NCBI GenBank assembly: GCA_024689485.1
Contig: JAILDK010000098.1
Span: 1 to 49,452 of the forward strand
Source of the DNA: Fibrobacter sp.
GTDB taxonomy: Bacteria > Fibrobacterota > Fibrobacteria > Fibrobacterales > Fibrobacteraceae
Direction: 5' to 3'
DNA length: 49,452 bases
The notes under the pieces are model-generated. The model worked only from the letters and a program-made list of their open reading frames with translations. It had not been told where the DNA came from and made no database searches. Below, in pieces: positions 48,575 to 49,452 of this stretch (positions within the stretch are counted from its first letter, which is position 1; each line of letters begins with the position of its first letter). Made by a program: the position numbers and the translations under genes.

Positions 48575-49366
48575 TCATTCGTCTTCTTCAATGTTTAAAA
48601 GCTTTGCAGCGGTTTTCCAGGTTTCCTTATTTTGGAAAGCGTCGCGTTCGCCGCCACCGTAACGCGCATGGGCAAATTCCTCTAGCAGGGAATCAAAACC
48701 TTCCAAGGTTCCCGCCTTGGCAAGTTCCTCCAGGTTATCGCTACCATAGCGTTTCATCGCCCATGATTTACAAATTTTTTCCAGGTCGAGCAACCAAGCG
48801 CGACTATCCGCCTTGGCAATTCTCTTCTTCAAAAGCAAGAACTCTTCGGCAAGCGCAGCATCTTCCTGCTTTACCGCCTTTTTCTTCGCTTCTAAGCCTT
48901 TCTTTTTATGTAGAATGGCCAAGAGCGCGCCCAGCACGATTCCGAGCACACACACGCCGAGAATCAAAAACAGGGCTGTATTCGAAGGCTCTTCGATGCG
49001 GAACGAAACGATGTCCGTCTGGACTTCCACGGCACCTTCCGCCGACGGAATCTGAAAATGCAAAGCCGGAATCGAAACGTTTCCCGAATCGTCCGCCAAA
49101 AGCTTGTACACGAACTGCGTATTCGAAACGGACTTTCCGTTGTGCACCACTTGGGAATGTTCTTCTCGCAGCCCGATCTGCGTCACGCCCTTGGTATTGG
49201 CAGAACTCGTCGGCACCACCAGCAAGGCGTTCTGCCCCGCCGAAGCTTCCCAGGTCACATTCACCCGGTATTCAAAAGTATCGCCCTTAACGATTGTTTC
49301 CGGAAGCGCATCCGCATGGACAGAAACTCCAATCTGCGCCGGTTCTAAAACTTCTTCATTCATCAT
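48575..49366 (-). CDS. BatD/DUF4381-like membrane protein without signal peptide
   Basis: The 263-aa protein is the first gene of the Bat operon. It has a beta-rich N-terminal part (~10-125, Ig-like: TFEYRVNVTWEASAGQNALLVV), a single transmembrane helix (~130-152) followed by HKKK, and a cytoplasmic helical region (SRAWLLDLEKICKSWAMKRYG, LLEEFAHARYGGGERDAF). The layout is that of the protein at 45706, but no signal peptide is present. The positive flank after the helix predicts an N-out orientation. ATG ATG at 49366/49363 with no ribosome site; TATATT lies 4 nt upstream. Confidence 0.75.
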   Translation of the reverse strand: MMNEEVLEPAQIGVSVHADALPETIVKGDTFEYRVNVTWEASAGQNALLVVPTSSANTKGVTQIGLREEHSQVVHNGKSVSNTQFVYKLLADDSGNVSIPALHFQIPSAEGAVEVQTDIVSFRIEEPSNTALFLILGVCVLGIVLGALLAILHKKKGLEAKKKAVKQEDAALAEEFLLLKKRIAKADSRAWLLDLEKICKSWAMKRYGSDNLEELAKAGTLEGFDSLLEEFAHARYGGGERDAFQNKETWKTAAKLLNIEEDE

Positions 49367-49424
49367 TTGGAATATAACAAAGGCTTGTTTTCAAAGCGTC
49401 ACAAAAAGTTCACGGGAAAGTAAA

Positions 49425-49452
49425 AAAAAGAATCGCCCGGTTTCGCCGGGCG
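49425..49452 (-). terminator. Terminator of the gene right of the window
   Basis: Minus strand: CGCCCGG, loop CGAAA, CCGGGCG (49434-49452), then ATTCTTTTTTTT. It would end a leftward transcript arriving from beyond the edge, so the Bat operon promoter should lie in 49367-49433. Confidence 0.8.

Overview
This window looks like a chromosomal segment from a Fibrobacter-type bacterium (phylum Fibrobacteres), a strictly anaerobic plant-fibre degrader. The pointers are a secreted multidomain pectate lyase, lipoproteins with long (VASSSS)n serine linkers, a TIGR02147/DUF4423 regulator (a family expanded in Fibrobacter succinogenes), an oxygen-sensitive class III ribonucleotide reductase, and Gram-negative envelope genes (lpxH, lnt, mlaEF, a beta-barrel protein). 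The window is densely coding. I saw no tRNA, rRNA, insertion sequence, prophage or CRISPR array. Names come from reading motifs in the translations; no database search was run.

Layout. 1-4818: two paralogous lipoproteins on the minus strand flank a plus-strand pectate lyase. 4883-13493 (minus): a tightly overlapped chain rnc - YejA-like solute-binding lipoprotein - thioredoxin-reductase-like protein - coaBC - degenerate uracil-DNA-glycosylase-like protein - dnaB - mlaE - mlaF. 13653-17536 (minus): the lipid block DUF177 - rpmF - plsX - fabD - fabG - acpP, cut by a terminator and a new promoter between plsX and fabD, with fabH and fabF absent from their usual slots. 17618-19838 (minus): a TIGR02147 regulator coupled to a lipoprotein, facing a plus-strand set (serine-less alpha/beta hydrolase, unknown protein, small membrane protein) across a motif-rich intergenic region.

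22070-27843: lpxH (minus), then lipoprotein - rsmI - lnt (plus), an alpha/beta hydrolase converging on and overlapping lnt, and a membrane acyltransferase. 27862-35157 (minus): nrdD-nrdG, then an SLC13 transporter followed by tex. 35264-42140 (plus): HIT protein, recO, panB, a histone-H1-like protein, a small unknown protein, a Ppx/GppA phosphatase, an RluB-type pseudouridine synthase, a metallophosphatase, nadA and a beta-barrel protein. 42168-49366 (minus): an eight-gene MoxR/VWA 'Bat' (aerotolerance-type) operon with two BatD/DUF4381-like membrane proteins and a Q/N-rich last gene.

How it fits together: most genes are housekeeping (replication, fatty acid, CoA and NAD synthesis, envelope building, RNA modification). 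The accessory signals are the Ser-linker lipoproteins around the pectate lyase, the TIGR02147 module with its operator-like repeats, the two alpha/beta-hydrolase-like proteins with altered nucleophiles, and the expanded Bat operon. Several promoters read as TTGnnn-16/17-TAnnnT, and some lie only 6-9 nt from the start codon, suggesting leaderless mRNAs.
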